A stretch of 64,000 nucleotides of DNA from Cocos nucifera. Taxonomy: Eukaryota > Streptophyta > Magnoliopsida > Arecales > Arecaceae. Position 1 is the stretch's first letter; each line of letters opens with the position of its first letter. The notes beneath the pieces are model-generated. The model did no database searches, had not been told where the DNA came from, and saw only the letters and a list, made by a program, of their open reading frames with translations. The DNA is taken from positions 62,001 to 126,000 of the forward strand of contig QRFJ01000496.1 of the NCBI GenBank assembly GCA_006176705.1, written 5' to 3'. Shown in pieces: positions 11,561-22,683 of the stretch. A program made the translations under genes and the position numbers.

Positions 11561-11980
11561 CTGAGAAAGAAGCAAGCTATTGCTACGCAAGATATTTATA
11601 TGATAACTCCTTATAATTTCTCTATTTGTGATACAACTGATTGGGTATTGGATACTAGTAGCTCTTACCATATTTGCAATTCATTATAGGGGTTGTAAGT
11701 TAGTAGATTCAAACAAGGCAAGAGGTTTCTCAATATTAGAGATGGAAGATCAGTTTCAGTTCTAGCATTAGAAATCTTAAAACTTGTATTTAAGTCTCAT
11801 ACTATTATTCTTAGTGATTATCATTTTTGTCCTAGTTTCTTTTTGAATGTCATTTCTGTAGGCCTTTTGGCCAAAGACAATTATGAAATTTCAATAAAGA
11901 AAGAATTTTGTAATGTCATTATGAATGGTGTTAGTATATTCTCTGGATATTTGAACAATAGTGTATACATGCTATCATAA
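11561..11980 (+). pseudogene. Copia-2 A protease remnant
   Basis: TTDWVLDTSSSYHICNSL near 11634-11690 corresponds to the copia protease start WVLDSGSS. The DSG triad has become DTS. GLLAKDNYEISIKKEF follows. Several stops break the frame. Same gene as 23557-23865 in copy B. Confidence 0.75.
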
Positions 11981-12028
11981 CTTGTTAGTGTAGTCTATTC
12001 TACTAGCAAACATCCTAGATTAGATACT

Positions 12029-12945
12029 ATGTCTGATATCTATTTATGGCACTACAGACTAGGTCACATCAATGAAAATAGGATAAACAGGTTGACTCAA
12101 GAGGAAATTCTCAAAGTTAATGATTGTGAATCACTTCCAACCTATGAATCTTGTCTTCTTGAAAAAATGATCAAGTCACCTTTAATAGAAAAAGATGAGA
12201 GAGCCACTGAGCTCTTAGGTCTAGTACATACTAATGAATGTGGGCCTATGAGCACTAGCGCCAGAGGTGGATATCTCTACTTCATTACTTTCACAAATGA
12301 TCTATCCAGATATGGATATGTCTATCTGATGAAACATAAGTCGAATTCATTTAAAATATTCAAACGATTCTGAAGTGAAGTAGAAAAATAAATTAAAAAG
12401 AATATTAAAACTATTCGGTTTGACCAAGGAGGGGAATACCTTACTGATGAGTTTCTCACATATCTAGGAGAGAATGGAATTCTCTCCTAATGGACTCCTC
12501 TAGGAACACCACAGCATAATGGTGTCTGAAAGGAGGAATTAGACTCTATTAGACATGGTCTGATCCATGATGTGTTTTATCAACTTGCCAATATCCTTCT
12601 AAATATATGCGCTGGAATTGGCTTACTATCTATTAAATAAGGTTCTAAGTAAGTCTATAATTAAAACTCCATATAAGATATGGACAGGGCGTAAGCCAAT
12701 ACTTTCATATCTTAGGGTCTGGTAGTTCCCGGCTTATATGAAATGATTAATCAAAGATAAACTTGGACCTAGGTCTGATAAGTGCATATTCATAGGGTAT
12801 CCAAAAGAGACCAAAGGATATATTTTCTACCATGCTAGTGAACAAAAGGTATTCGTCAGTCTTAAGGCAATCTTTTTAGAAAAGAAGTTTCTTGGTGCAG
12901 AAACTATTATTTTTAAGATTAAACTTGATAAAGTTCAATAGGTAG
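12029..12945 (+). pseudogene. Copia-2 A pre-integrase and integrase remnant
   Basis: A 114-residue frame from 12029 shows YLWHYRLGHINENRINRLTQ (pre-integrase zinc region) and LVHTNECGPMS. The first catalytic Asp is replaced by Asn. FITFTNDLSRYGYVYLM and, past a stop at 12373, FDQGGEYLTDEFLTYLGENG (second Asp kept) follow. Beyond that PLGTPQHNGV and a string of stops lead to VSKRDQRIYF. Integration activity is not possible. Confidence 0.83.
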
Positions 12946-13008
12946 AATGACCGACATAAGTAGCTGAACTTGAATCAAATTTGATTAAATCAAATCCGAA
13001 GTCTAATG

Positions 13009-13167
13009 TGCTAGAAAATATGTTCCAAAGCCAATCATCAACCTATTGATGGTTGAGCTATATTATAATTATAATTAATTTATTAATAAATTAAATAAAT
13101 ATTTAACATTTTTTATTACAAAGTCTACATCTTCTAATGAACTCCATTATTATGATGAAGCCCTTAG
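13009..13167 (+). repeat. Copia-2 shared LTR, first part
   Basis: TGCTAGAAAATATGTTCC at 13009 aligns with the 3' LTR start at 26550. The LTR is cut after CTTAG (13163-13167) by Copia-3 and continues at 19107. Rejoined length about 1.81 kb. Confidence 0.85.
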
Positions 13168-14034
13168 TATTGTTCCAAATGGCTGCTCTAACACCAATAT
13201 ATTGGGAATAATTCTTGCTACTTGATGCTTGTGGAAACAACAACAAGGATCCAAGAACAAGGGATAGCCTTTCTATTGAAACCCTAGCAAACCCTAGGGC
13301 ATGGAGAAAAAAAATAGCAGAGAATGAGAGAGGAAGAAAGATTTCTCAGGAAAAAAAGGCTTGTATTGATTCTATTCTTAGTTTATAAAACTCAGTATAG
13401 ACTATATATACCTGATCAAATAAGATCCAACCTAAAAAACTCTCCTAGCTAACCTTATGTGATGCACTCCCCGAGCCCATGTACACCCATGTCTCCCATG
13501 CATACATCCATTGGACAAATTCCAATCCAATCCACAGGTTAGTCTCCTTAGGACCTTACAAACCAAGGCCCTAAGTTCCTAGGATTAAACCCAATCCCAG
13601 GCTAGAATAGAAACTACATTCTGCTCTATTCACTGCTCAAGCTGACTCGATCAGCAGTCAGATCGGCTCGATGATGATGTCTCCTGCAAGAGCCCGAATC
13701 ATCACTTTTTGTTCTACTGCTCGAGATGGCTCTCTTAGGATTCGAGCTGGCTCAACTTCTACTCGAGCTGGCTCTAGCACAAATCGAGCCAGCTTTTCCA
13801 ATATATCAGTTAGATATGCTTTCTGGACTTCTGCTCAAGCCAGCTTTCTCAGAATTCAAGCTGGCTCGACTTCAGCTTAGGCTGGCTCTTCTGTAGCTCG
13901 GGTTAGTTCTTTTGAAAGGATCCAAGCCAGCTCTTCTGAAGCATTTGCCAAAGTTTTTCGATAGTTGATTCCATTCGCTCCTTACTTTCTTTCCACCTAC
14001 TTCCAAGGCTTGGAGCAACATATCTGAGCTCACA
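13168..14034 (-). repeat. 3' LTR of Copia-3
   Basis: 867 bp. Plus-strand left end TATTGTTCC, right end GAGCTCACA. Matches 18263-19106 with many substitutions, so it is an old insertion. A block at about 13680-13935 is packed with GAGC(T/C)(G/A)GCTC-like words. TATA-like TATATATA at 13403-13411 on the minus strand. Confidence 0.9.
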
Positions 14035-14063
14035 ATCTCTACCTTGGTGCTTCCAAGTCTTTG
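14003..14063 (-). other. Hairpin around polypurine tract and LTR start, Copia-3
   Basis: Arm CCAAGGCTTGGAGCA (from 14003) can pair with TGCTTCCAAGTCTTTG (to 14063). The loop holds the LTR start GAGCTCACA and the tract ATCTCTACCTT (plus-strand reading). The same arrangement is stronger in N2 (37549-37608) and present in N1 (34000-34059). Confidence 0.6.
14035..14044 (-). other. Polypurine tract of Copia-3
   Basis: Minus strand AAGGTAGAGAT ends at the LTR start TGTGAGCTC. N1 has AAGGTGGAGAT at the same place, with GCACC upstream in both. Confidence 0.75.
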
Positions 14064-14089
14064 TGAACTCAGCTCTATCCGACAACCCC

Positions 14090-14693
14090 ATCAATAGCAT
14101 GCAATTGTAAAAGCTATTCCATGGAAGTACCTTTATGAGCACATCAGTTGGATTTTTCTTACTGTGAACCTTCACCAGCTTCACTTCACCATATCCTCCA
14201 CTAGCTCTCTAATCCTATGGTATCTGATATCAATGTACTTGGTCCTCACATGATACACAAAGTTCTATGCGAGCAACAAAGCACTCTAGCTGTCACAATG
14301 CATCCTGATTGTATCCTATAGGAATTCCATCTCCAGCGCCAAGCCCTTCGACTATAGAGCTTTCTTTGCTACCTCTGTGATGCCAATGTACTCTACTGCA
14401 GTAATGGATAAGGTCGTAATTGACTGCAAGCAAGAACTCCATGAGACTGGACCTCCATACAAGCTGAATACAAAACCTATAGTCGAGTGTTGAGTATCCA
14501 TATCTCCACCAAAATCTACATCCACAAATCCTTCTATTAGCCCTTTAGCTTTCTTAGACATATTAGGATGTTCCTTAGCACCTTCCCAATGACTATAGCA
14601 GATGTTGATTTCAACAGAACCTGCCAAGTATCTGAAGATACCCTTCAATGCTCTCCAGTGCTCCTTTCTAGGCTGAGCCATAAATATGCTCAC
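14090..14693 (-). pseudogene. Copia-3 RNase H (degenerate)
   Basis: Frame 14693-14352 reads QPRKEHWRALKGIFRYLAGS, GFVDVDFGGDMDTQHSTIGF and GGPVSWSSCLQSITTLSITA then VEYIGITEVAKKAL: the copia RNase H series with the usual GYVDADFAGDLDxRxSTTGY order altered. The C-terminal piece VKVHSKKNPTDVLIKVLP lies near 14180-14120 in another segment after a gap with stops. Non-functional. Confidence 0.82.
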
Positions 14694-15800
14694 CTAACTC
14701 ACTGCATCTGCTAAATCTGGCCTACAATATACCATAGAGTATATAATACTTCCCACACTAGAAGCATATGGAACCTTTTTTATCACCTGAACCTCCATCT
14801 CAGTCTATGGTGACATGATCTTAGAGAGTCTGACATGCCCGGTGAGTGGCAGCTCAATCGATTTGGCCTCCTTCATTCCAAATCTCTTCAAGACCTTCTT
14901 GATATATTCTCTATGAGATAGATGTAGCAGCCTTTTAGTTCTGTCTTTAATGATTTCCATACCAAGGATCTTCTTTGCAGGCCCCAAGTCGTTCATCTTA
15001 AACTTTCGAGACAAAGCTCCTTTCAACTCCTGTACAACTTTCTTACTCTTGCATGCTATCCGCATGTCATCTACATACAAGAGTAAGTATAACCAAGATC
15101 CATCTTTCAGAGATCTCATATATACACACGGGTCATGATCAAACTTAGAAAGTCTATTACTTCTTACATAAGTGTCAAACTACTTGTACTACTATCTAGG
15201 AGACTGCTTCAATCTATATAGCAATTTCTTTAGTAAATTGACCTGTCTCTTTGACCCAGGCTTCCTGAAGCCCTATGGCTACTCCATATATATGTTCTCC
15301 TCCAAATTCTCATGGAGGAATGTTATCTTAACATTCATTTTCTCTAGTTCCAAATCATGAGCAGCAACTATGCTCAACATCATCCTAATGGACATATGTC
15401 TGACAACCAAAGAGAAGACTTCTGAGTAATCAATCCCTTCTCTCTATGAGTACCCTTTGGCTACTAGCCTAGCCTTGTCCCTTACTCCACCCTACTATAA
15501 GGTGTCTTTTTTCTGCTAAAAATCTATTTGGAGCCAATGGGTCGAGCATCATCTCGTAGATCCACCTACTGCCATGTTCGGTTCTTCTTAAGAGACTCCA
15601 TCTCCTCCATCATGGCTTGCATCCATGAATCTCCATCCAAATTCTTCATGGCCTCCTCAAAGCTCTCTGGATGTCCATTGGCAGTGATGAGAGCATAGAA
15701 AATAGTCTCATTAATACCATATCGCATTGGTTTGTGAACAGTGTGCTTCAGCTTGTGCAGTGCTACTCTGCTTGTAGTATCTTGCAAGTCTACTATCTTT
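14694..15800 (-). pseudogene. Copia-3 reverse transcriptase (degenerate)
   Basis: The N-terminal piece at 15787-15566 reads ESFEEAMKNLDGDSWMQAMM and EEMESLKKNRTW, the start of copia RT. The middle (15565-15120) is full of stops. The C-terminal half at 15119-14805 keeps LYLLLYVDDMRIACKS with the YVDD active site, then KFKMNDLGPAKKILGMEI and HREYIKKVLKRFGM. The PEAKEWGVPMTGPHV-type linker is altered to ELPLTGHVRLSKIMSP. Confidence 0.84.
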
Positions 15801-16991
15801 GGCTACCTCTGCACTTCTTCCAAGATAGATTGCTCTCCATGCTAGTCCTCCATAGGTGTATCACCATGCCTATCTAACTCCACCTCAAACTGAATATAAC
15901 CCGAGGTTGATGTTGAGGGCAAATCACTTTTATTCGAGAGCTTTTCCATGCTATCTAGTGTTGTCTTCATAACTCTATCTATACTTTTCGACTTCAAGAT
16001 GATGCTCTTTTCATCAAATATCATATTTCAACTGATGACACACCTCTAAGAATGTGAATCCCATAGTAAGAAATCCTTCACATCTCATGAAAATCTGATG
16101 AATATCATCTTCTGTGACTTTGGATCCAACTTGCTTCTATCAGCTTCTTCTACCAAAGCATATGTAGGACAGCCAAACACCTTTAGATGGCCAAGCTTCA
16201 CCTTCTTTCCACTCTAGACAGCTTTTGGAAGTCCTCCATTCAATTTTCTATAGGAAGATTTGTTAACAAGTAAACATGCATAAATAAGAGCATCACCCCA
16301 AAAAGATTTGGATAGTGATGCCTGCAGCCTCAAGTTCTGGTCTTATCTACCAATGTCCGATTCATCCTCTCTACGACATCATTCTGCTGAAGGGTCATCT
16401 TCACTATGTAATGGTGTTTTATTCTATTTTTCTCATAGTATATCCTAAATGCTAGGCTGGTGTATTTTCCTCCATTATCAGACCTCAAACACTTCATTAG
16501 CTACCCTATCTCCTTCTCTACCTCAACTCTCCAGATTTTAAATCAAGCAAAAATATCTGATTTTTCTCTCATCAGATAGATCCATATCTTCCTAAAAAAG
16601 TCATCTATAAAGATGATAAAATATCTCGCTCCATCTTGAGATACAATAGATACCAGTCTCCATACGTCTGAGTGAACAAGCTCCAAAATAACTTTACTCT
16701 GCTTGGTACTACTGGCAAATGTAACTCTATGTTGTTTGCTATAGATACAGGGATTAGATAGGTCATCTCCTTTTTTTTGACTGCTGGAATCAGACCTCTC
16801 TTACTCAACTCCGTGAGCCTCTTATCACTGAAGTGACCCACACGATAGTGCCACAGCTTGTAGGCTAGCTGCTCTTGTGCTACTATAGACACCTCCGCAT
16901 AATTTGTAACCACTAAACCCTCCATCCTATATAGGTTGTTGCTCAGTATTCTCTCTTTTATCACCACCATTGTGCCCTTGAAAATCCTCAA
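15801..16991 (-). pseudogene. Copia-3 pre-integrase and integrase (degenerate)
   Basis: Frame from 16991 includes LWHYRVGHFSDKRLTELSKR (pre-integrase zinc region). Downstream, in broken frames, IDDFFRKIWIYLM, CLRSDNGGKYTS (catalytic Asp region) and NDVVERMNRTL (the E region) can be read between about 16640 and 16350. A serine-rich linker to RT with ENHQPDSPTS-like character lies at 16024-15842. Stops throughout. Confidence 0.8.
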
Positions 16992-17213
16992 ACACCTGCT
17001 GCTTGGCTGACAACTGAAAGCATATCTCTATCCTTTCAAGTAATCCAGGGATATCAGATTCTTCTTCAGTTCTAGCACATGCTTCACATTGATGAGTGTT
17101 TGTATGACTCTATCATACATCCTCACTTTTACTGCACCAACACCAGCACTTTAGTGGGTGATCATCTCCAAGACTTACACTCCCTCCATCAGATCTTTAT
17201 AAGATGAGAACCA

Positions 17214-18125
17214 CTACCGCTGTGCAGTATAATGGTGGAAACATGCTGAATCTAGTATCCAGTGGTTGTTCAACTCTGTTACTTCATCTGATACTATCAG
17301 TATATCTTCTTTACTATCTTCAGATGATAGAGCACCATTTCCACTAGTCGATCCATCCTTAGAAGCGCCCTTCCTCTTTTTATTCTTCAAAAGTGGACAA
17401 TTTCTTCTAATATGATTAGGTTGATGACACATGTAGTATTTCCAAGTCTTTTGGTTTTCTCGAAACTTTGATCTATCCTTAGATTTATTTCGAGTCCTCT
17501 CCTTAGGCCTTCCTTGCCTCTCATTCATAGAAAGTAACTCTGAATTAGGGTTTTCTCTAACTAGCCTCTCTTGTTGCTCGTTGGATCTGTGAACTCCAAC
17601 CATTTTCTCGAAGTTTAATATATCCTTTCCATACACTAGAGTAGCAATGAGACTATCATATGTTGCTGGCAGCAAATACAACAACAGGATAGCTCTATGC
17701 TCCTCATCAATCTTTACATTAAGGCTCATAACATCCGAGCAAACTTGATTGAATTTTTGAATGTGGAAAACTAGGTCTCCTCCTTCGGACATCTGCAAAT
17801 TATACAGTTGCTTCTTCAACCATAGCTTATTTGTCATGTTCTTGCTCATATATGTATTCTCTAGTTTGTGCCAAAGCCCCTTCGGTATGGTTTCTATATT
17901 AATCTCTAGTAAAACCTCATCAACAAGGCACATATGAATCGTAGTGAAGGCTATCTCTTCAAGTTTCTCCCACTCTTCAACAGAAATCTTTTCTGATCTT
18001 TCGTGAGTCAAGATCTTGTAGATTCTATTCTACACTAGTAGATCCTTCATCCTTTACTACCAAAGGCTAAAGTTATCCTTGCCATCAAACTTTTCAAAGT
18101 TTATCTTAATGGTACTCGATGCCAT
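17214..18125 (-). pseudogene. Copia-3 gag with start of protease
   Basis: An ATG at 18125 opens MASSTIKINFEKFDGKDNF, the classic Tnt1-type gag start, followed by stops near 18060. From 18011 a 265-residue frame continues: EEWEKLEEIAFTTIHMCL, LWHKLENTYMSKNMTNKLWL, KKQLYNLQMSEGGDLVFHI (UBN2-type gag domain). A zinc knuckle YYMCHQPNHIRRNC follows, in which the first Cys is Tyr. The frame ends with WILDSACFHHYTAQR, the protease start with DSG changed to DSA. The particle protein and protease are both disabled. Confidence 0.87.
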
Positions 18126-18246
18126 CCCAATCAGATTTCAATAACCAAATACAAAAGAGAATAAATAGTATTCAAAGATATCTTTCCAACATCTTACCAA
18201 AATAGCAGATGAAGCCTCAACCTTCTTTCCATTAGATCTAACATTA

Positions 18247-18260
18247 GGACTTTGATACCA
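18247..18260 (-). other. Primer-binding site of Copia-3
   Basis: Minus strand TGGTATCAAAGTCC, two bases after the LTR end (…AATAATA). Initiator Met tRNA type with one change relative to TGGTATCAGAGC. N1 has TGGTATCAAAGCC. Confidence 0.82.
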
Positions 18261-18262
18261 AT

Positions 18263-19106
18263 TATTATTCCAGATAGCTACTCTAAAATCAATTTACTGA
18301 AAACAATCCTTGCTATTCAATGCTTGCAAAAACAGCAATAAGGATCCAAGAAAAAGGGATGGCCTTTTTATTGAAATCCTAGCAAACCCTAGGGTGTGGA
18401 GAAAAAAAGGAGGGAACGAGAGAGGAAGAGAGATTTCTTAGGAAGAAAAGGCTTGTATTGATTTTGTTCTTAGTTTACAAAACTTAGTATAGAGTATATA
18501 TACCTGGTCAAATAAAATCCAACCTAAAAAAGTTTTCTAGCTAATCTAATATGATGCACTCTCCGAGCCTATGTACAACCATATCTCTCATGCACACACC
18601 CATTGGACAAATCCCAGTCTAATCCATAGGTTAGCTTTCTTAGGACCTTACAAACTAAGGCCCTACATTCCTAGGATTAAACCCAATCCTAGGCCAGAAC
18701 AAAAACTACGTTCCGTTCTATTCACTACTCGAGCCGACTCGGCTAGCAGTCGGGTTGGCTTGATGGTGATTGCTCCTGCAAGAGTCCGAATCATCATTTT
18801 TTGTTCTGCTACTCGAGCCAGCTTTCTTAGAATTCTAGCCAGCTCGACTTCTACTCGAGCTGGCTCTAGCACTAATCGAGCTAGCTCTTCCAACGTATTA
18901 GTTAGATATGCTTTTTGGACTTCTGCTCGAGCCACCTCTCTCAGAATTTGGGTTAGCTCATCTGCAGCTCGAGCTAGCCCTTCTGACAGGATCCAAGCCA
19001 GCTCTTCTAAAGTGTTTACTAATGCTTTACAATGGTTGATTTCATTTGCTCGTTGCTCTCTTTCCACTTGCTTCCAAGGCTTGAGAGTACCATACCTGAG
19101 CTCACA
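18263..19106 (-). repeat. 5' LTR of Copia-3
   Basis: 844 bp, partner of 13168-14034. Ends GAGCTCACA at 19106, directly followed by the CTTAG duplication. Minus-strand TATA-like GTATATATAC at 18503-18494. Open frames of up to 201 codons on both strands come from the GAGCTGGCTC-rich repeats and are not genes. Confidence 0.9.
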
Positions 19107-20766
19107 CTTAGGACTATTTAGTTTTGATAATGAAAGGATTTATCGATTAGTTCTTGAACTATTCACAATCAAATGATAGGTTGTTAATAAGAATAATAAT
19201 GTCTATCGAGCATAGATCGTTGTATGCCATATAGGTTGCTTGTCCTCTTAACCAAGGAGTGTGGAGACATTAGTATGGCATACAGGTGAGATGTAAGGAT
19301 ACATCATCACCGAACGTGACCATCTCTAGAGTATTCTACTATCAAGAATTGCTCTGATTTGATTTAGACTTGATTGGATCAAGTCCAATTGGTTTATTGG
19401 ATAAGCTAATTGCAAGGAAGAACGAGTCCTAGTTTAATTAGGACTTGTGTCAACTCAATCTCTAATTTAATTAGAAATTAAATCAAATTTAAATTTAATT
19501 TAATTTAATTTAATTATATTCTTATTTAGAATAAGACATATTCCAATAGGGTTTAATTATTTTTGCTTTAATTTGGTTTGAGAAATTATATTTGATAAAG
19601 TCAAATTTGGAATTCTAGTAAGACTAGGATTCCTCTCCTTGTGCCACCTATATCCCACACCCACCCCATGCCCCTTCTCTTGGTTTTGTGTGTGGAGTCC
19701 CCTCTCCCCAGGCCTTCTCACACATGCCCCTCTCTCCCTCTCTTTCCTATATGAAATTTAGTTGTGGACCAAGTCAATGGAAGGCAAGTTATTTTGGGTT
19801 TGAATTCTATATGATAGAATCCTAACAAACCCAAACTTCTTCCCTTTTGTGCTGCCCACACCCTGATATTTTCTTTGGGATTTCTAGTGGAATAGAGGAG
19901 GTTTTATGTTCCATTTATAGCTGGTCCATGCCTAAAAGATTGGAGGGGGAGCCCAAGTGTTGGGCACCTCATATAGTGCCTTGATAGGACATACCTTGTC
20001 TAGGTATTTGAACTAGACAAGGACTCCTTCATATCTCTCTATTTAAGAAGAATTTTAGCCTAATTTATTCAATGATTCTAGACATTAGAGAGAGGGTTTT
20101 GGGCATGTAGAACCTGGGAGAAAAACTCTTTGGTTGTGAGAATCATAAAGACACCAATCAAGGTGTCTAGGTGAGAGAGCAACGAAGAAGAAGAGGGTCT
20201 TCGTCTAGGATTTTTTTCTTCTCCCCTTTTCCTCCTTCTTAGAGATTTTTTGAGAGGTGTCTCAGGTTAAAAATTTCTTTCCTTCCTTATAAAAATTTGG
20301 AGAGTTCAAATCTTGAAGAAGAAAGATACAGATCGACCATTGAAGAAAGGTCAGCACAGCACTAGCATACTGTGCTGATTTTCGGGCATCGAACTTTTGA
20401 TCAATGTTCGTGGGCTCGTGTAGACAATCTTTAGACGTCGGATGCATATGTGGCTCAGAGAAACATTCTCAAGTCTGGATCAGCAAGTTAGAAAGTCTAA
20501 CTTGCAAAGATAATAAAGATTGATCTCCTATTACATACCTGTATTAGATCTTTTGTAGATCTATATTGATATGATTAACATATTCTCTTCTAATAATTTT
20601 CTTTAATTTTTGATTTAATAACTTGCTTTAATCATGTAATTGAATCCTAAATCTAGGATCTTTTCTAGTATTTTATGAATTAATTTGATTAATTCTTATC
20701 TTTCGCTGCTTAGATCTGAAAAAGATTTCAAAATCTAATCCTGAAACCCTAGATCTAGTTCCTTCA
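19107..20766 (+). repeat. Copia-2 shared LTR, second part
   Basis: Begins with the CTTAG duplication (19107-19111), continues GGACTATTTAGTTTTGATA exactly as in the 3' LTR at 26707, and ends CCTTCA at 20766 just before the primer site. This one LTR is at once the 3' LTR of copy A and the 5' LTR of copy B. Confidence 0.87.
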
Positions 20767-20768
20767 AT

Positions 20769-20784
20769 TGGTATCAGAGCTAGG
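20769..20784 (+). other. Primer-binding site of Copia-2 B
   Basis: TGGTATCAGAGCTAGG, two bases after the LTR end. Initiator Met tRNA type, perfect over 12 bases. Confidence 0.9.
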
Positions 20785-22683
20785 TTAATTATTACATGAT
20801 TAATGATGCATGCTTTGATTATTTTTAGATTAGATTTAATTTATAATCTAATAATTAAATTTAAAATTAAAAAATAATTTGATCACATGAACTGATATAC
20901 GGTTGTCCTGTGTAAGGTTTATCTCTTATGGTGGAGAGGTTGTCCTAGTTCATGTAGATCTGTTACTAATAAAAAATTTATTAGATGTGATCTAATTTTA
21001 TTTATTATTTATTAGATTTAAAAAATTTTAAATAAAAAAATAAATATTTTTAGATTGTACGAACTAATTATAAGATTATCCTACTGTAATGTTTACAGTG
21101 GAGAGGTTGTCCTAGTACGTGCTAATCTAAAATCTTGATCATAAAATTTTAGATTAGATTTAAGAGATTTTATGATCTAATTAAAAATATTTTAATATAA
21201 TTTTTAATCATCATAAATATGTTAGATTTGATCTAAGATAATTTTTGATTGATTGGAATTGAAACGATTTTAATTACATGAATCTATTTAAATTAGATCT
21301 AAAGTAGTTTCATGTTTATTTTATTTGTATATTGATTATGAATCAAACATGTAACTTGATTAGTAGAACTATATTATAAAAATATTTTATAAATATAAAA
21401 ATTATTTTTAAAAAGATGAATCCCAACCATTAATCCAAAATTTAATTAAAAATTAAGAAGTTGTTTGATTAGGATCTAGGATTGTGAATTGAAGATCCTA
21501 AGACACAAATCATAATACATTGGGTTAATGGGTTAGTAGGAATTAGATCCATTAATTGGGTTAAACCTAAGGTTAGATTAAAGAATGGACTTAATTAGAG
21601 AATTGACTAAATCTAATCAATTGTTGTCATAGATTAGGTCAAGAATTCTCTAGATCAATTACAACAGTCAGATCCATATCTTTAATAATACCCAAGATGA
21701 ACTTGATTCTTAGCTACGCGGTCTAGTACGAAATATTAGGTTTATCGAATCAAGACTAATTAAATCAATTGATGTCTAAGGTAAGTCTGGCATTCTAGAT
21801 CAATGGTCTTTAATTGGTAGCCCGCTCACCTGGTCATTTCTGATGGTGTCTAAGACAAGCTTTGGTAGATCCTCCCACTGATCTCACTTATCTGGCCTTC
21901 TTGCTAAGATTATATTTTGATCAGATCACTTGACAATTCAAGCTAATCCATGTCAGCTAGATAAATTAGTGTAACTAATTTAGTTACTCCTAGACCAGCC
22001 TATTAATGGTCTCCCTTAAGCTGGCTTGGAGAAGCCAGTGGAAGGATCATGACAAGCTGGTTCATCTAACATTCTCTCTTCTAAAATTAAATCAATTAAA
22101 TTCTTTAAAATTATTAGGTCCTTACAATGGAATAGTTATGGTGATAACTAGATCATAGCCTCTTATTAAGTGGATAATAATAGGTCCATTAGTTGTATAA
22201 TCATTGGAGGCCCAAAGGCCTGGTGCTTATCGGCTAATGGAATTATCATTTATGATATGATTTCTTAGCCACATCTTTCTAAATGATGGTTAGATTGATC
22301 AACCAAAGTTGGGCTTAATCATTTATTGGTTAGATGGACTAAGCATGGTCTTATTAATGGTTGGATCTAATTGGACCTTTTCAGTGAAGGCCAAAGCCTA
22401 CTAATTAGGGACTGGGGCAAAATTTAAATTGCTAGAAATTATTTAGAGAAATAATTGGTTATGAACCTATCCTTAGAGGTACATAGATAGACTAACCAAA
22501 GTTGGACTTGTGTGCAGTCTATGTGGATTCTAGCACCCACTAAAAAATTAGGATAATTCCTTGAATTAGAGATAGAGGATACCAATTTGGATAAAATAGT
22601 GGAAGAACCTTTTAATTAAAGTATAAGTCTTTAGGTTTAATAAATCAATTACTAATTAGATTTTGGTTTTTCTTTGTACAGAT
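20785..22683 (+). other. Leader of Copia-2 copy B, no gene
   Basis: 1.9 kb AT-rich leader with no credible frame. Contains two similar stretches with GGTTGTCCTAGT near 20940 and 21105 (an imperfect direct repeat about 170 bp apart) and the leader module at 21769-21897. Confidence 0.75.
21769..21897 (+). repeat. Shared leader module, copy in Copia-2 B
   Basis: TTGATGTCTAAGGTAAGTCT, then TTTAATTGGTAGCCCGCTCA with CACCTGGTCA, then GGTGTCTAAGACAAGC, closing with TCTCACTTATCTGGCC. Two units of the AAG..AAG / CTTACCTGG pair. Confidence 0.74.

Larger units (their letters stand above)
9214..13008 (+). mobile_element. Copia-2 copy A, internal region (truncated)
   Basis: Starts abruptly at the Copia-1a insertion and matches Copia-2 copy B from its position 21167 onward: same leader, gag, protease and integrase order. 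It ends at the shared LTR (13009). It lacks RT and RNase H. Sequence equal to 24856-26549 of copy B is missing, because the integrase tail runs straight into the LTR at about 13008. Its own 5' LTR and first about 400 bp of leader should lie left of the window, beyond Copia-1a. Confidence 0.88.
13168..19106 (-). mobile_element. Copia-3, Ty1/copia retrotransposon (Tnt1/Tork-like)
   Basis: Complete in outline: LTRs 13168-14034 and 18263-19106, primer site, gag, protease, integrase, RT and RNase H on the minus strand. Flanked by a perfect 5-bp duplication CTTAG (13163-13167 and 19107-19111) inside the shared LTR of Copia-2. LTR ends are TGTGAG...AATA, that is TG...TA rather than TG...CA, in both LTRs. 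All genes carry stops. RT/RNase H motifs resemble Tnt1/Tork copia (inference). Confidence 0.92.

Noticed and set aside
13680..13935. CRISPR-like or satellite array in the Copia-3 LTR
   Set aside because: Units vary in sequence and spacing and lie within an LTR; the genome is a plant.
18571..19176. 201-codon plus-strand frame and an overlapping 134-codon minus-strand frame rich in Glu, Leu, Ala and Arg
   Set aside because: Both lie in the Copia-3 LTR and arise from GAGCTGGCTC repeats; the partner LTR does not keep the frames, and no family resembles them.
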